Assembly (NCBI GenBank): GCA_027011225.1
Contig: JALVAK010000007.1
Coordinates: 1-42,465, forward strand
Reading direction: 5' to 3'
DNA: 42,465 bases
From: Nautiliaceae bacterium
GTDB lineage: Bacteria; Campylobacterota; Campylobacteria; Campylobacterales; Nautiliaceae
The translations under genes were made by a program, and so were the position numbers. The notes beneath the pieces were generated by a model. The model worked only from the letters and a program-made list of their open reading frames with translations, did not search any database and was not told the DNA's origin. Below are positions 19,136 through 31,430 of the stretch, one piece after another (position 1 is the stretch's first letter; each line of letters opens with the position of its first letter).

Positions 19136-21460
19136 ATGACTTTAGAAAACTATGAAAAATTACCAGCAGAAATTCCTGTTATTGTTCAAAATGAATTAAT
19201 TTACCCTTTTATGATTATTCCTATATTTCTTGAAAAGAAAGAAGACATTTTAGCTGTACAAAAAGCAATAAATGACCATTCTTTACTTTTTATAAGTATA
19301 AATGATGAAAAAGGCACATATGGGACAATTGGTACTATTATTAGAAAAGTGACTCTGCCGGAAGGAAAAGTAAAAATACTTTTTCAAGGTTTAACAAGAG
19401 GGAAAATATTAGAAGTTCTTGATAAAAATCCTACAATTGCGCTTGTTGATAAAGTTGAGAGCGAAAAGAAAGATGAAAAAGAGATAAAAGCACTGCTTGA
19501 GACTTTAAAAGAGCATATAGCAACTCTAAGCGAGCTAAATCCTTTCTTTCCAAAAGATTTTATAAAAATAGTAGATAGCAACACAGATGCTGATAGAATT
19601 GTAGATATTATTGCATCTTCACTTAAACTTCCAGTAGAAAAAGGTTATGAGCTTTTTAAAGAAACAGATTCAAAAGAAAGACTTATAAAACTTATACATT
19701 TTATTTTAGAAGATATTGAAGCAATAAAACTTAAAAATGAATTAAATAAAAAAGTAATGGAGCAAGTCCAAGAAGCAAATAGAGAGCATCTTTTAAAACA
19801 GCAACTAAAGCTCATCCAAAAAGAGCTTGGAATGACAAATGAGCTTGAAGAAGAGATAAAAGAGTATTATGAAAAACTTGAAAAATTAAAACCTTGTATG
19901 AGAGAAGATGCATATAAAGAGATAAAAAAGCAAATTGATAGACTCTCTAGAATGCATCCAGATTCAGCTGAAGCTACTACTACAATGAATTACATTGAAT
20001 GGGCGCTAGAAGTGCCATTTTGTAATTATGCAAAAGAAGAATTTTCAATTGATGAGCTTAAAGATAGGCTTGATAAAGACCATTATGGTCTAAAAAAGAT
20101 AAAAGAGAGAATCATAGAGCATTTTGCAGCTAAAGAGCTTGCTAAAAAAAGAGGAGAAGAATTTAGCGGAGCAACTTTATGTTTTGTAGGACCTCCAGGA
20201 GTTGGTAAAACATCTCTTGCTAATTCAATTGCAAAAGCACTTGATAGAAATCTAGTTAGAATTGCTTTAGGTGGTCTTGAAGATGTAAATGAGCTAAGAG
20301 GTCATAGAAGAACATATATTGGAGCAATGCCAGGTAGAATTGCACAAGGTCTTATTAATGCAAAAGAGATGAATCCTGTAATGGTGCTTGATGAAATAGA
20401 TAAAATAGCTAGATTCAAAGGAGACCCAACAGCAGTTTTACTTGAAATACTTGACCCTGAGCAAAATAAAAATTTTAGAGACCTTTATTTAAATTTTGAT
20501 TTAGACTTAAGTAAAATCTTATTTATAGCAACAGCAAACGACCCAAGCACTATCCCAGCACCTCTTAGAGATAGAATGGAGATGATTTTTCTTGGAAGCT
20601 ATACTCCACAAGAGAAGTTTCAAATTGCAAAAAGATATTTAATTCCACAAGAGATGAAAAAACATTCTCTAAAACCAAGTGAAGTTAGTATTTCTGATGC
20701 AGCCCTAAGAGAAATAATTGATAAATATACAAAAGAAGCTGGAGTTAGAAATTTAAGAAGAGCGATTGCAAAAATTATGAGAAAAGCAGCAATTGAAATT
20801 TTAAAAGGTAAAAAAAGCGTAAGAGTTACACTTAAAAATCTTAAAGATTTTCTTGATAAACCAATTTTTGATATTGACACAATTGATAAAAAAGATAAAA
20901 TTGGTGTTGTAAATGGTTTAGCTTGGACTCCTGTTGGAGGAGATGTATTAAAAGTAGAAGCTGTTAAATATAGAGGAAAAGGTCAAGTAATTTTAACAGG
21001 TCAGCTTGGTGATGTAATGAAAGAATCAGCTCATATTGCATTTACTCTAATAAAACTTTTAATTGATAATAAAAAATTACCTGTAAAAGAAAAAAGTAAA
21101 GAGCCAATTTATTATAAGTATAATGTGCATATTCATGTCCCAGAAGGTGCTATTCCAAAAGATGGACCAAGTGCTGGTATTACAATGGCTACTGCAATTG
21201 CAAGTATTTTTAGCGGCAAAAAAGTACACTCAGATGTAGCTATGACTGGAGAGATTACTCTAAGTGGTGATGTATTGCCAATTGGTGGGCTTAAAGAAAA
21301 ACTAATTGCTGCTTATAAAGCAAAAATAAAAAAAGTATTAATTCCTGAGAAAAATTACAAAAGAGATTTAGATGAAGTACCAGATGAGGTAAAAGAAGGT
21401 CTTGAGATTGTACCTGTTAAAAGAATAGAAGAAGTATTAGATAATGCTCTAGTAAAATGA
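19136..21460 (+). CDS. lon: ATP-dependent protease Lon
   Basis: [44 protein letters not shown], catalytic [12 protein letters not shown]; start at ATG 19136 behind AAGGAG (track ORF starts at a TTG at 19121). Confidence 0.98.
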   Translation: MTLENYEKLPAEIPVIVQNELIYPFMIIPIFLEKKEDILAVQKAINDHSLLFISINDEKGTYGTIGTIIRKVTLPEGKVKILFQGLTRGKILEVLDKNPTIALVDKVESEKKDEKEIKALLETLKEHIATLSELNPFFPKDFIKIVDSNTDADRIVDIIASSLKLPVEKGYELFKETDSKERLIKLIHFILEDIEAIKLKNELNKKVMEQVQEANREHLLKQQLKLIQKELGMTNELEEEIKEYYEKLEKLKPCMREDAYKEIKKQIDRLSRMHPDSAEATTTMNYIEWALEVPFCNYAKEEFSIDELKDRLDKDHYGLKKIKERIIEHFAAKELAKKRGEEFSGATLCFVGPPGVGKTSLANSIAKALDRNLVRIALGGLEDVNELRGHRRTYIGAMPGRIAQGLINAKEMNPVMVLDEIDKIARFKGDPTAVLLEILDPEQNKNFRDLYLNFDLDLSKILFIATANDPSTIPAPLRDRMEMIFLGSYTPQEKFQIAKRYLIPQEMKKHSLKPSEVSISDAALREIIDKYTKEAGVRNLRRAIAKIMRKAAIEILKGKKSVRVTLKNLKDFLDKPIFDIDTIDKKDKIGVVNGLAWTPVGGDVLKVEAVKYRGKGQVILTGQLGDVMKESAHIAFTLIKLLIDNKKLPVKEKSKEPIYYKYNVHIHVPEGAIPKDGPSAGITMATAIASIFSGKKVHSDVAMTGEITLSGDVLPIGGLKEKLIAAYKAKIKKVLIPEKNYKRDLDEVPDEVKEGLEIVPVKRIEEVLDNALVK

Positions 21461-22041
21461 AAAAATGGCTTTTTTTAATTCCTCTTTTTCTTTTTGCTGA
21501 TATAAAAAAAGAAATAATTAGCTTTTACAAAAAACACTATCCCAATATTGAAATTCAAAACATTCAAATAAAGCCCACTCCTCCTAAAAAATACCATTTT
21601 TTAAAAATTTTACTCTCTCCTAAAAGAAGTTTTGGAAATATAAAAATTGATAATAAATTTTACTATGTAAAGATAAAAGCTTTAATGCCTGTATGTATTA
21701 CAACTTCAGTAATAAAAACAAACCAAGAAATTAAATGCAAAATAAAAAAAATCCCTTTTAGAAACTTTTACTCAAAACCAATTATAAATATTACTCCTAA
21801 TATAGTAGCTTCAAAAATAATTTCAAAAAATTCTATTATAAACATCTCAAATACCAAAAAACGAGCGGATGTATTCAAAAATAGTCTTGTTTCAGTTATA
21901 ATTCAATCTAAAAATATAATTATCTCTTCAAAAGCAAAAGCTATGCAAGATGGATATAAAGGAGATGTAATAAAAATTTTGCTTAATAAAAAAATAAAAA
22001 AAGCAAAAGTAATTGCAAAAGGAATGGTTGAAATTAAATGA
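21457..22041 (+). CDS. flgA: Flagellar P-ring formation protein FlgA-like (SAF-like domain)
   Basis: Signal peptide; [16 protein letters not shown]...[58 protein letters not shown]. Confidence 0.78.
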   Translation: MKKWLFLIPLFLFADIKKEIISFYKKHYPNIEIQNIQIKPTPPKKYHFLKILLSPKRSFGNIKIDNKFYYVKIKALMPVCITTSVIKTNQEIKCKIKKIPFRNFYSKPIINITPNIVASKIISKNSIINISNTKKRADVFKNSLVSVIIQSKNIIISSKAKAMQDGYKGDVIKILLNKKIKKAKVIAKGMVEIK

Positions 22042-22559
22042 AAAAAGTATTAGTTTGTATAAGTGGGGCTAGTGGAGCATCTCTAGGTCTTAAATTATAT
22101 AACTTAATCCCAAGCGAATATGAAAGATACTTAGTGCTCTCAAAAAATGCTAAGATTGTTTTAGAAAAAGAAGAGAATATATTTTTAGATGATGATATAG
22201 CTGCAGCTCCTGCTAGTGGTAGTTTTGGTATTGATATAACTTTTGTAGTACCTACTAGTATGAATACTCTAGCAAAAATTGCACTAGGAATTGCTGATAA
22301 TCTTATAACACGTGCAGCACTTGTGGCTATAAAAGAGAAAAAAAAGCTAATTTTAGCTCCAAGAGAAATGCCATTTAGTGAAATTCATCTTGAGCATATG
22401 CTAAAACTCTCGCGCCTTCAAAATGTATTCATTGCACCTCCAATAATAGCTTATTATAATAAGCCAAAAACTATTGAAGATATTGAAATGTTTTTAATTG
22501 GAAAATGGTTAGATTTAGCAGGTATAAAAAATAATTATTACAAAAGGTGGAATGGATGA
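22038..22559 (+). CDS. ubiX: UbiX-family flavin prenyltransferase
   Basis: [20 protein letters not shown]...[54 protein letters not shown]. Confidence 0.95.
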   Translation: MKKVLVCISGASGASLGLKLYNLIPSEYERYLVLSKNAKIVLEKEENIFLDDDIAAAPASGSFGIDITFVVPTSMNTLAKIALGIADNLITRAALVAIKEKKKLILAPREMPFSEIHLEHMLKLSRLQNVFIAPPIIAYYNKPKTIEDIEMFLIGKWLDLAGIKNNYYKRWNG

Positions 22560-23026
22560 AAAAAGCTATATATCCAGGTACATTTGACCCTGTTACCAAT
22601 GGACATATTGATATTATAAATAGAGCTTGCAAAATATTTGATAAAATAATTGTAGCAGTTGCTGATAATAAAGACAAAAATACAATGTTTAGCTTAGAAA
22701 AAAGAGTAGAAATGATGAAAAAAGCAACTAAAAATTTCCCAAAAGTAGAAGTAAAACCATTTAATACCTTACTAGTGGAATTTGCAAAAAAAGAGAATTC
22801 AAAAATAATTATAAGAGGGCTTAGAGCTGTGAGCGATTTTGAATATGAGCTTCAAATGGGATATGCAAATCAAAGCTTAGACAATGAAATAGAGACAATT
22901 TATCTTATGCCAAAGCTTGAAAATGCTTTTATATCCTCAAGTGTAGTAAGAAGTATTTTAAAATATAATGGCGATGTATCTCATTTAGTACCAAAGGAGA
23001 TAATAAAAGATGTATATAGCAATTGA
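22556..23026 (+). CDS. coaD: Phosphopantetheine adenylyltransferase
   Basis: [21 protein letters not shown]...[17 protein letters not shown]...[10 protein letters not shown]; start at ATG 22556 (ATGA overlap with ubiX). Confidence 0.97.
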   Translation: MKKAIYPGTFDPVTNGHIDIINRACKIFDKIIVAVADNKDKNTMFSLEKRVEMMKKATKNFPKVEVKPFNTLLVEFAKKENSKIIIRGLRAVSDFEYELQMGYANQSLDNEIETIYLMPKLENAFISSSVVRSILKYNGDVSHLVPKEIIKDVYSN

Positions 23027-23585
23027 AGGAATTGATACAAGCGGTAAGTCCACTCAAATTGAAATGCTTAAAAATGAATTTAAAAATGCACTTTTTGTAA
23101 AAGAGCCTGGATTTACAAAGCTTGGCAAAAAACTTAGAAAAATTATTTTTGAAGATGATATTAGCAAAAAAGCAGAATTATTTTTATTTTTAGCAGATAG
23201 AAGTGAGCTTATTGAAAAAGTAATAAAACCAAACTTTAATAAACTAATAATTAGCGATAGAAGTGTAATTAGCGGAATCGCTTATGCTATGTCTTTTTTT
23301 GATTTTGATTTGCTTGTAAATTTAAATCATTTTGCAACTGATTCTATTTTCCCTCAATTTGTAATAATATTAAAACTTGATGAAGATACTTTAAAAAATA
23401 GATTATCAAAAAAAGAGCATGATAATATCGAAAAAAGAGGAATTGAGTATTTACTAAAAATTCAAGATAATATAATATCAACCTGTAAAAGACTTGAAAT
23501 TCCTCATTTAATTATTGATGCTTCAAATTCTGCTCAAGATATAAACTTTAGAATAAAAAAGGCGATAAGTGGGCTTATTAAGTAA
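23010..23585 (+). CDS. tmk: Thymidylate kinase
   Basis: [19 protein letters not shown]...KEPGFTKLG...[15 protein letters not shown]...[13 protein letters not shown]. Confidence 0.95.
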   Translation: MYIAIEGIDTSGKSTQIEMLKNEFKNALFVKEPGFTKLGKKLRKIIFEDDISKKAELFLFLADRSELIEKVIKPNFNKLIISDRSVISGIAYAMSFFDFDLLVNLNHFATDSIFPQFVIILKLDEDTLKNRLSKKEHDNIEKRGIEYLLKIQDNIISTCKRLEIPHLIIDASNSAQDINFRIKKAISGLIK

Positions 23586-24270
23586 AATCAAAAAAGATTT
23601 TTTAGCGGTAAAAAATAGAGACCCCGCTTTTAAAAATAATATTGAAATTTTTTACGCATATCCTGGAGTATGGGCATTAGTACATTATAGAATTGCAAAT
23701 GCAATCTATAAAAAAGGATTTAAAAGATTTGCAAGATTTATTATGGCTATAAATCAATTTCTTACAAACATCGATATTCATCCAGGTGCAACTATTGGTG
23801 AGAATGTATTTATTGACCACGGAATTGGAGTAGTAATTGGAGAGACTGCAATTGTTGGAGATAATGTAACAATCTATCAAGGTGTCACTCTTGGTGGAGT
23901 TAGCCTAAATCCGGGTAAACGTCATCCTACAATTGAAAATGATGTAACAATTGGAGCTGGTGCAAAAATATTAGGGAATATCACTATTGGAAAAGGAAGT
24001 AAAATTGGAGCAAATTCGGTTGTGGTAAAAGATGTTCCACCTTTTTCTACGGTAGTTGGAATCCCAGGAAAAGTTATAAAAAGAAAAGATTTTTCACCTT
24101 TATCTCATAATAAACTTCCTGATATTGAAAAAGAGTTATTTGAATATTTAATGGATAGAATAAAAGTTCTTGAAGAAGCAATTATAAACCAAGATAAAAA
24201 TATAATAGAAAAAGATGAAGAGATAGAAAAAAAATATAGAGAATACCTTGAAGCTTTAAAAAGAGATTAA
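23569..24270 (+). CDS. cysE: Serine O-acetyltransferase
   Basis: [37 protein letters not shown]...[46 protein letters not shown] start. Confidence 0.95.
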   Translation: MGLLSKIKKDFLAVKNRDPAFKNNIEIFYAYPGVWALVHYRIANAIYKKGFKRFARFIMAINQFLTNIDIHPGATIGENVFIDHGIGVVIGETAIVGDNVTIYQGVTLGGVSLNPGKRHPTIENDVTIGAGAKILGNITIGKGSKIGANSVVVKDVPPFSTVVGIPGKVIKRKDFSPLSHNKLPDIEKELFEYLMDRIKVLEEAIINQDKNIIEKDEEIEKKYREYLEALKRD

Positions 24271-26630
24271 AATTTATTCTCTTCTACATTTTTTAACATT
24301 TTATTTGCCATATCTTTTACTTCATCTGCAACTTTATCCACTTCTTCTACTGCTTTTTCCATATTTTGAGTTTTTAAATTAACTTCTTGTATTTTTTGCG
24401 TTGCAGTAGAAATATCTTCTGTTTGTTTAATAATTGCTTCACCTATTGTGGAGATAGATTGAGTTAAAATATTTATATTCGCATCAATTTCGCTTAAACT
24501 TTTTTGAGTTTTTTCAGCTAATTTTCTAACCTCATCGGCAACAACCGCAAAACCTCTTCCATGCTCGCCTGCTCTTGCCGCTTCAATTGCTGCATTGAGT
24601 GCAAGTAAATTGGTTTGGTCTGCAATTTCTTGAATAACGCTTACTACATTTTTAATATCTTCTGATTGCTGCATAACATTTGAAGTATGGGTTGAGACTT
24701 CAAATATTTTTTCATTAATCTTTTGCATCATATCTGCAACTTCTGCAAGCTCTTTTGATGCTTCAAGTGAAGCTTTTTGAAGCTCATCCATTTTTTCTTT
24801 TAATATATTTGCACTCTCTGTTAGTTTCTCTCCATTATCTTTATTTGTTTTCAAAATATTTGAAATAGTATCAAGCACTGAATTTACTGCTTTTTCAATT
24901 TTTCCTATTGCATTTTCAACTCTTTTGCTAAAATCTTTTTTCATTGCATAATCAAGCACTAAAGCAGTTTTATTTATATCCTCACCTATAATTTTTTCTA
25001 ACGCATCTTGCATTTCATTAAATACAACTCTTACTTTTTCCAAATCAGGATTTGCGGCATGCTCAGTAACTCTTCCTTTTAAAATACCTTTTTTCATTTT
25101 TTCTACTTCTCTAAAAAGACCTTGAATCATCATTGCATCTTTAGAGAGATTCTCTTCTATTTTTTTAATATTTTGATTAATAGCATCTGCCATAAGACCT
25201 ATTTCATCTTTTGACTCAATTTCAATAAGCTTAGCTGATGATATTTCTCTATTTAAAAATTTAAAAAATTCTAACAATCCATTTTTTAATTTTTCAATAG
25301 AAGAGACTAAATCTTTAATAAGCACGAATGCTAAAATTAAAATAATACTAATTACCAAAATCACAATTACACTAATTACAATTAACTCAATTTTTTGCTC
25401 ATGTAAAATAGCTTCAATATCTTTTAATATTTCTTCTCCTAATTTATCAAGATATTTTTTCATTTCATTTATTCTTTTAGTAGATAATCTAACCCACTCA
25501 TATACAGAAATATTATTGAGTTTAACTAAATTAGAAGTAAGCTCATCAAATGCTTTAATTGCAAAAGCATCATTAACTTTAATTATTTTATCAAGCTCTT
25601 TTATAGAGATATTGTTATTTACTCCTTTTTCAACTTTTTTCAATCCCTCATAATATTTCTCAAAAGTTTTTTGTATAGTATTTAAATACTTTATCTCTTG
25701 TGGTGTAGCACCTAATTTTTTATATTCATCTATTAGCGCAAGAAGTTTTTCATAATCTTCTTTAGCTTTTATTTTATATTTTTCATCTCCTCTTAAGATA
25801 TAATTTTTAAAATGATGGATAAATCCACCATAGCCTATAATGCTTTTAATATTAGATAATATCTTTTGCTTTTGAGGAATTATTTGAAGTTTATGTCTTA
25901 TATTCTCAATTTTACTATCAATTTCACCTAAATAGTTTTTTAATTCTTTAAAATCGTTTAATTTTCTATTTTGAATAAGGATAGCACCATTCCATGCAGT
26001 AAGTATTTTATCCCATAATTTATTTTTTGAGAGTATATATGCTACATATGCTCTCTCTTTCCCCGCTTCTTCAATAGCTTCCATCAAATCATAATATTTA
26101 ACTATTTTCTCCATTATATCTTCATTAGGAGAGTACTGAAGCACATGATATTTAGTATTAATAAATTCTGAATCAATGCTTGAATAGTATTTAATAACAG
26201 ATAAAACATCTATTTTTAAACTATCAACTTTTTGCCTTATTTCATTAATATGTGAATAAAGCTTAAATGCATTTTCATACCTTTCATATACTCCTTTTTC
26301 TACATTTTTTAGATGAATTTTCCTAATATACTCTTTTAATTTGCTCATCTCTTTATCTACTTTTTGTCTTTGAATATTGAGCTCTTTTTTAAATTTTTTA
26401 CCATTATTTGCTAAATACACTACACTATAGCCTCTCTCTTTTTGAATCTCTACCATAGCTTTTGCAGTATTTTTTACATTCAATGTCATCAAAATATCAA
26501 GTTTTTGTGTAGATTTATAGTTTTTATATAAATCTTCTAAAAGATAACCGCTAAAAATTAAAATCAAAATTACTGGTAAAAAAACCAAAAATAACAGCTT
26601 TTGCTTAATCGTCATTTTCTTAAACATCAA
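24267..26630 (-). CDS. Methyl-accepting chemotaxis protein with NIT-like periplasmic domain (second copy)
   Basis: [33 protein letters not shown] helices; core [40 protein letters not shown]. Confidence 0.92.
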   Translation of the reverse strand: MMFKKMTIKQKLLFLVFLPVILILIFSGYLLEDLYKNYKSTQKLDILMTLNVKNTAKAMVEIQKERGYSVVYLANNGKKFKKELNIQRQKVDKEMSKLKEYIRKIHLKNVEKGVYERYENAFKLYSHINEIRQKVDSLKIDVLSVIKYYSSIDSEFINTKYHVLQYSPNEDIMEKIVKYYDLMEAIEEAGKERAYVAYILSKNKLWDKILTAWNGAILIQNRKLNDFKELKNYLGEIDSKIENIRHKLQIIPQKQKILSNIKSIIGYGGFIHHFKNYILRGDEKYKIKAKEDYEKLLALIDEYKKLGATPQEIKYLNTIQKTFEKYYEGLKKVEKGVNNNISIKELDKIIKVNDAFAIKAFDELTSNLVKLNNISVYEWVRLSTKRINEMKKYLDKLGEEILKDIEAILHEQKIELIVISVIVILVISIILILAFVLIKDLVSSIEKLKNGLLEFFKFLNREISSAKLIEIESKDEIGLMADAINQNIKKIEENLSKDAMMIQGLFREVEKMKKGILKGRVTEHAANPDLEKVRVVFNEMQDALEKIIGEDINKTALVLDYAMKKDFSKRVENAIGKIEKAVNSVLDTISNILKTNKDNGEKLTESANILKEKMDELQKASLEASKELAEVADMMQKINEKIFEVSTHTSNVMQQSEDIKNVVSVIQEIADQTNLLALNAAIEAARAGEHGRGFAVVADEVRKLAEKTQKSLSEIDANINILTQSISTIGEAIIKQTEDISTATQKIQEVNLKTQNMEKAVEEVDKVADEVKDMANKMLKNVEENKF

Positions 26631-28888
26631 TTCCCCTTGATTTTTTTAATAAAATCGTCAAAATTAAAACTTTTTAAATATTTTAAAGCCTCTTTTTTAG
26701 GCATTGGTCTTGCAAAGTAAAATCCTTGCACAAAATCACAATCTAATTCCATTAAAACTTTTAATTGCTCAAATTTTTCCACTCCTTCTGCTATAACTTT
26801 TTTATCTAATGTATGTCCTAAATTAATAATAGCTTTAGTAATTTGCTTATCCTCTTTATCAACTAATAAATCTTTAATAAAAGTTTTATCAATTTTAAGC
26901 GCAGATACTGGAAGCTTTTTTAAGTAAGCTAGCGATGAATACCCTGTTCCAAAATCATCAATTTCTAACTCTATTCCTTCTGAATGTAGTTTATATATAT
27001 CATAAATAAATGAATTTAAATTCTCCATCAATACCGACTCAGTTATCTCTATAATTAATCTGTTAGGGTTAATACCTAAATTTTTCATATCTTTAATTAA
27101 ATCATCAACAAAATTTTTTTGAAGCATTTGTTTTACAGAAACATTCATAGATACTTTTATATTGCTTGTAGATTTTAAAAATTCACTTACTTGATTAATA
27201 ATAATACCTCCTACTTCATTAATAAGCCCTGTCTCTTCTAAAATAGGTATAAACTTGCTAGGAGGAATTAACCCTTTAGAAGAATTCCATCTAAGCAGTG
27301 CTTCAAAAGAATATATATTTTTATTTTTTATATCTACAATAGGCTGATAATAAAGCTCAAACTCTTCATTTTCTATAGCTTGTAATAATTCGCTCTCTAA
27401 AGTAATAGTCTCAATTGAAATTTGTTTTATTTTTTTATTATAGCTTAAACACCCTTTGCCTTTTTTCTTAATTTCTTTTACTGCAGCTTCTGCTTTTGTA
27501 AAAAGCATCTCTTTAGTTGTCGCGTCTTTAGGAAAAGATGCACATCCTGCACTAAGAGTAATCAAAACTTCTCTATCATCTACATCAAATACAAATTCAA
27601 AATTATTAAGTTTTGTTTTTAATATTAAATATAGCTCTTCTTCATTTTTTATATTTGTTAAAAATAGTGCAAATTCATCACTTCCTACCCTTGCTACTAA
27701 ATCATTAGGCTTAACTAAACTTCTTAAAATATGAGCAATTTTTATTAAAATTAAATCTCCTGCATAAAATCCCAAACTTTCATTTATTTTTTTAAATTTA
27801 TTAATATCTATTAACACTAAAAAAGCATTATGATTTTTTTCATGACACATTTTTAAAACAGAATCAAGCTGAGAGAAAAAATACCTTCTATTTGGAAGAT
27901 TTGTCAAAATATCATAATATGCTAAATATTTTATATTTTCTCTATTTTTAAGCATTAAAATAGCATATCCTATATCATGAGCAATCTGTTTTAAAATAGA
28001 AACAAATTGAGGGTCAAAATCTTTTTTATTTTTAAAATAACCAACAAGCAATGCTTTCACTTCTGAATGATTTATTAAAGTAGCAATTGAATATTCATCT
28101 TGGAAAATAGGAAATGTTATTTTAAATTCATATAGCTTTTCAAATTCATTATCATGAAAATTATCATTTTCAAAATGCTCTTTTGTAGCAATAACATTTC
28201 TAAAATCTTTAACATCTTTTATTTTAAAAAATTTATGCTCATCTAAATATTTCTCATATGCTGCGTTTCCGTAAGAAGATTTTACTATAACTTTATCACC
28301 TTCAACATCTGCAATAAAAGCAAAATCAAAAATACCCTCTTTTACTAAAATCTCTACTGAATATTTATATATCTCTTCTATACTTTGAGCTCTTAGCAAA
28401 TACTCATTTATCAAATTTAAAGCTTTATACAATTTTAAGATAGATTTTAATTTTTTTTGAATTTTTTCTATTATTTCTAAATTTTGAGTAATAATTCTAT
28501 ATAGCTGTTTATTGTTAATATTTATATTTTGAACTTTGGCTTTTATAGGGATAAATTCATTCTTTTTAAGATAAAGATTTAGTGAGGATTTTTCTAAATC
28601 TTTAATACTTGAGATATTAAAAAACTCTTTTAAGCTCTTATTTATTACTTCTTCTTTTGGCTTTTTAAGCCACTTTAGAAAAGTTTTATTACAATTTATA
28701 ATAGTTAAATTATCATCAACTACAATTATTCCTTCTTCTAACTCATCAATTAATGACTTTAAAATATTTTCTAATTTCAAAAAAGTAATATTTAACTTTT
28801 CAATTATCTTTTTTTTGACATTCTCAGCTACTAAATTTTTTATCTCATTTTCAAATTCTTCTGATAACAATTTCAAAAAATTATTCAT
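26627..28888 (-). CDS. PAS-GAF-GGDEF(degenerate)-EAL c-di-GMP signalling protein
   Basis: PAS-like [29 protein letters not shown]-like region; GGDEF site [11 protein letters not shown]; intact [50 protein letters not shown]. Confidence 0.88.
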   Translation of the reverse strand: MNNFLKLLSEEFENEIKNLVAENVKKKIIEKLNITFLKLENILKSLIDELEEGIIVVDDNLTIINCNKTFLKWLKKPKEEVINKSLKEFFNISSIKDLEKSSLNLYLKKNEFIPIKAKVQNININNKQLYRIITQNLEIIEKIQKKLKSILKLYKALNLINEYLLRAQSIEEIYKYSVEILVKEGIFDFAFIADVEGDKVIVKSSYGNAAYEKYLDEHKFFKIKDVKDFRNVIATKEHFENDNFHDNEFEKLYEFKITFPIFQDEYSIATLINHSEVKALLVGYFKNKKDFDPQFVSILKQIAHDIGYAILMLKNRENIKYLAYYDILTNLPNRRYFFSQLDSVLKMCHEKNHNAFLVLIDINKFKKINESLGFYAGDLILIKIAHILRSLVKPNDLVARVGSDEFALFLTNIKNEEELYLILKTKLNNFEFVFDVDDREVLITLSAGCASFPKDATTKEMLFTKAEAAVKEIKKKGKGCLSYNKKIKQISIETITLESELLQAIENEEFELYYQPIVDIKNKNIYSFEALLRWNSSKGLIPPSKFIPILEETGLINEVGGIIINQVSEFLKSTSNIKVSMNVSVKQMLQKNFVDDLIKDMKNLGINPNRLIIEITESVLMENLNSFIYDIYKLHSEGIELEIDDFGTGYSSLAYLKKLPVSALKIDKTFIKDLLVDKEDKQITKAIINLGHTLDKKVIAEGVEKFEQLKVLMELDCDFVQGFYFARPMPKKEALKYLKSFNFDDFIKKIKGN

Positions 28889-28936
28889 AATAGCCTTTTT
28901 ATTTGAAATTTTAAAAATTATAACAAAAAAATATAT

Positions 28937-28942
28937 TATAAT
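28937..28942 (+). promoter_or_regulatory. Candidate -10 element for the aminotransferase gene
   Basis: TATAAT in atatatTATAATtcc, 22 nt upstream of ATG. Confidence 0.4.
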
Positions 28943-28964
28943 TCCTTAAAAAAAGGCTTATGTA

Positions 28965-30131
28965 ATGTTTAGCAAAAGAATTAATAAATTAAGCCCATCT
29001 TTAACTATAGCAATATCACAAAAAGCAAGAGAGCTTAAATCACAAGGTAGAGATATATTGGCTTTTTCTGCAGGTGAGCCAGATTTTGATACACCTGAAG
29101 TTATCAAATATGAAGCAATAAAAGCAATAACAGATGGCTTTACAAAATATACAAATGTAGCTGGAATTCCTGAGCTTTTAGAAGCTATTAAAATAAAATT
29201 AAAAAGAGATAATCATTTAGATTATGATTTAGATGAAATCATAACAAGCAATGGAGCAAAACAGAGTCTTTTTAACATTTTTGCTTGTTTAATTGATGAA
29301 GGAGATGAAGTTATAATTCCAGCGCCTTTTTGGGTAACTTATCCAGAGCTTGTAAAATATCATGATGGAATACCTGTAATTATTGAAACAGATGAATCAA
29401 CTAATTTTAAAATTACTCCTGAAATGTTAAAAAAAGCAATAACACCTAAAACAAAAGCTCTTGTTTTAACAACTCCAAGCAATCCAACAGGAGCAGTATA
29501 TTCAAAAGAAGAATTAAGTGCACTTGCAGAAGTGCTAAAAGATACTAATATTTGGGTAATAAGTGATGAAATGTATGAAAAATTAATATATGAAGGAGAA
29601 TTTACTTCAACTGCAAGTATAAATGAAGATATGTTACATAGAACTATAACAGTTAATGGCTTATCTAAATCTCACGCAATGACTGGATGGAGATTTGGAT
29701 ACGCTGCTAGCAAAAATAAAGAATTAATTAAAAATATGATAAAACTACAATCTCAAAGCACATCTAATATAAATACAATAACTCAAAAAGCTGCAATTCC
29801 AGCACTTCTTGGAAAAGCGGATAAAGATGTAGAAGAGATGAGAAAAGAATTTAAAAGAAGAAGAGATTTTGTATATGAAGCGTTTAATTCGATAAAAGGA
29901 TTAAGTGCCGCTAAACCTGAAGGTGCTTTTTATATTTTTGTAAATCATAAAAAAATTTTAAAAGATTCTATGGCATTTGCTCTTGATTTACTTGAAGAAA
30001 AAGGAGTAGCAGTAGTGCCTGGAATTGGTTTTGGAAGTGAAGGATATTTTAGATTTTCATTTGCTACTGATTTTGAGACAATCAATAGAGGAATTAAAAG
30101 AATAGAAGAATTTGTAAAAGAGTTATTATGA
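28965..30131 (+). CDS. aspC: Class I/II pyridoxal-phosphate aminotransferase (aspartate aminotransferase-like)
   Basis: AFSAGEPDFDTPEVIKYEAIKAI..FTKYTNVAGIPELLEAI...VLTTPSNPTGAVYSKEEL...SKSHAMTGWRFGYA. Confidence 0.93.
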   Translation: MFSKRINKLSPSLTIAISQKARELKSQGRDILAFSAGEPDFDTPEVIKYEAIKAITDGFTKYTNVAGIPELLEAIKIKLKRDNHLDYDLDEIITSNGAKQSLFNIFACLIDEGDEVIIPAPFWVTYPELVKYHDGIPVIIETDESTNFKITPEMLKKAITPKTKALVLTTPSNPTGAVYSKEELSALAEVLKDTNIWVISDEMYEKLIYEGEFTSTASINEDMLHRTITVNGLSKSHAMTGWRFGYAASKNKELIKNMIKLQSQSTSNINTITQKAAIPALLGKADKDVEEMRKEFKRRRDFVYEAFNSIKGLSAAKPEGAFYIFVNHKKILKDSMAFALDLLEEKGVAVVPGIGFGSEGYFRFSFATDFETINRGIKRIEEFVKELL

Positions 30132-30412
30132 TAAGACACGTAGTAATTTTAAAATTTAAAGACAATGCACCTATAGAAAAAATAAAAAAGGAAATTTTAA
30201 ATTTAAAAAATTATATAGATTTATTGCATATAGAAGTAGGAGTTGATATAGGATTTGATTCTTCTTCTAGTGATTTATGTATTATTGCAGATTTTAAAAA
30301 TTTAGATGATTTAAAAACATATGCTAATCATCCAAAACATATTGAAGTAATTAATAATCATATAAAACCTTATCTTATACAAAGGAATGTAGTAGATTAT
30401 AATGTATACTAA
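30128..30412 (+). CDS. Dabb (stress-responsive alpha/beta-barrel) domain protein
   Basis: MIRHVVILKFKDNAPIEKIKKEILNLKNYI...EVGVDI...SSDLCIIADFKNLDDLKTYANHPKHIEVINNHIKPYL. Confidence 0.85.
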   Translation: MIRHVVILKFKDNAPIEKIKKEILNLKNYIDLLHIEVGVDIGFDSSSSDLCIIADFKNLDDLKTYANHPKHIEVINNHIKPYLIQRNVVDYNVY

Positions 30413-31430
30413 GCGCTCAAGAATAACAAATATTTTAATTATAGTAATACTTTTAGTAGTTGCTATATTATTAATCGTAAGTGGTTATTTTCATTATAAT
30501 GTAAAAAAAAGAATGTATGAAGATTCATACTTAATAAACCAGCTTGGCTTAATAAGAGGCAATATACAAAGATATGCAAAATTTAAAATAGCTAACATCC
30601 AAAATGATAAAATATTTGATGAAATTGAAAATACTATTAATAGTGTAAAATTTTTGATAAATAAAGAAAAAAAATTCTCTGAAAATTTTTATGAAATATG
30701 TAATAAACAATTAAAAGATGTTGAAAATGATTTATTGATATTACAGATTACTAATGATAAAAAAGGGATATTGAGCATATCTGAAAAATTATGGCAAAAA
30801 ACAAACAATTTAGTAGAAATAGCTCTTAAATACCACAAATATAAATTTGCTACAATCATTAATGTATTTGATTATTTAATATATTCAACTGTTGTTTTTC
30901 TTATTTTAATTTTATTCTTTTTATATCACAAAGTAAAAAAAGGTCTAGAAGTAGAAACAATCACTGATAAACTAACTGGGCTTTATAATAGATTATACTT
31001 TAATGAAATTTATAACTATCTTATTGAAAAATACCACAGAGACAAAAAACCTTTTAGTTTGCTAATTATTGATATTGATAATTTTAAAAAAATAAATGAT
31101 ACATACGGGCATCAAACAGGAGATGAGGTATTAAAAAAAATAGGAGCAATTTTAAAACACTCTATTAGAAAAACTGATTTTGCTTTTAGATACGGAGGAG
31201 AAGAGTTTGTAATAATTTATCCAGAAACACCTTTAGAAGAAGCATATAGAGTATCTGAGAGAATCTTATTTACTATTCCAATAAAAGTAAAAGTAGACTT
31301 AAACCCTGTAACAATTAGTGGAGGTATAGGAGAATATAAAGGAGAAAATCCAAAAGATTTTTTTGAAAAAGTAGATGATGCTTTATATCTTGCCAAAAAA
31401 CTTGGAAAAAATAGGATTGTTAAAATTTAA
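30402..31430 (+). CDS. Membrane-bound diguanylate cyclase (GGDEF)
   Basis: Two TM helices, GLYNRLYFNEI...DIDNFKKINDTYGHQTGDEVLKKIG...FRYGGEEFVIIYP (intact active site). Confidence 0.92.
   Translation: MYTKRSRITNILIIVILLVVAILLIVSGYFHYNVKKRMYEDSYLINQLGLIRGNIQRYAKFKIANIQNDKIFDEIENTINSVKFLINKEKKFSENFYEICNKQLKDVENDLLILQITNDKKGILSISEKLWQKTNNLVEIALKYHKYKFATIINVFDYLIYSTVVFLILILFFLYHKVKKGLEVETITDKLTGLYNRLYFNEIYNYLIEKYHRDKKPFSLLIIDIDNFKKINDTYGHQTGDEVLKKIGAILKHSIRKTDFAFRYGGEEFVIIYPETPLEEAYRVSERILFTIPIKVKVDLNPVTISGGIGEYKGENPKDFFEKVDDALYLAKKLGKNRIVKI

Noticed and set aside
22471-22677. Antisense ORFs in coaD, cysE, the GGDEF-EAL gene and the aminotransferase gene (22471-22677, 23677-23880, 27456-27734, 29945-30139)
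   Set aside because: Shadow ORFs without homology-like motifs.
24334-24342. DnaA-box-like TTATCCACT
   Set aside because: Inside MCP coding sequence, one mismatch, expected by chance.
28891-28962. Inverted repeat AGCCTTTTT ... AAAAAGGCT in the divergent spacer before the aminotransferase gene
   Set aside because: Each arm is simply the Shine-Dalgarno region of one of the two divergent genes (AAAAAGG); arms too far apart for a meaningful hairpin.
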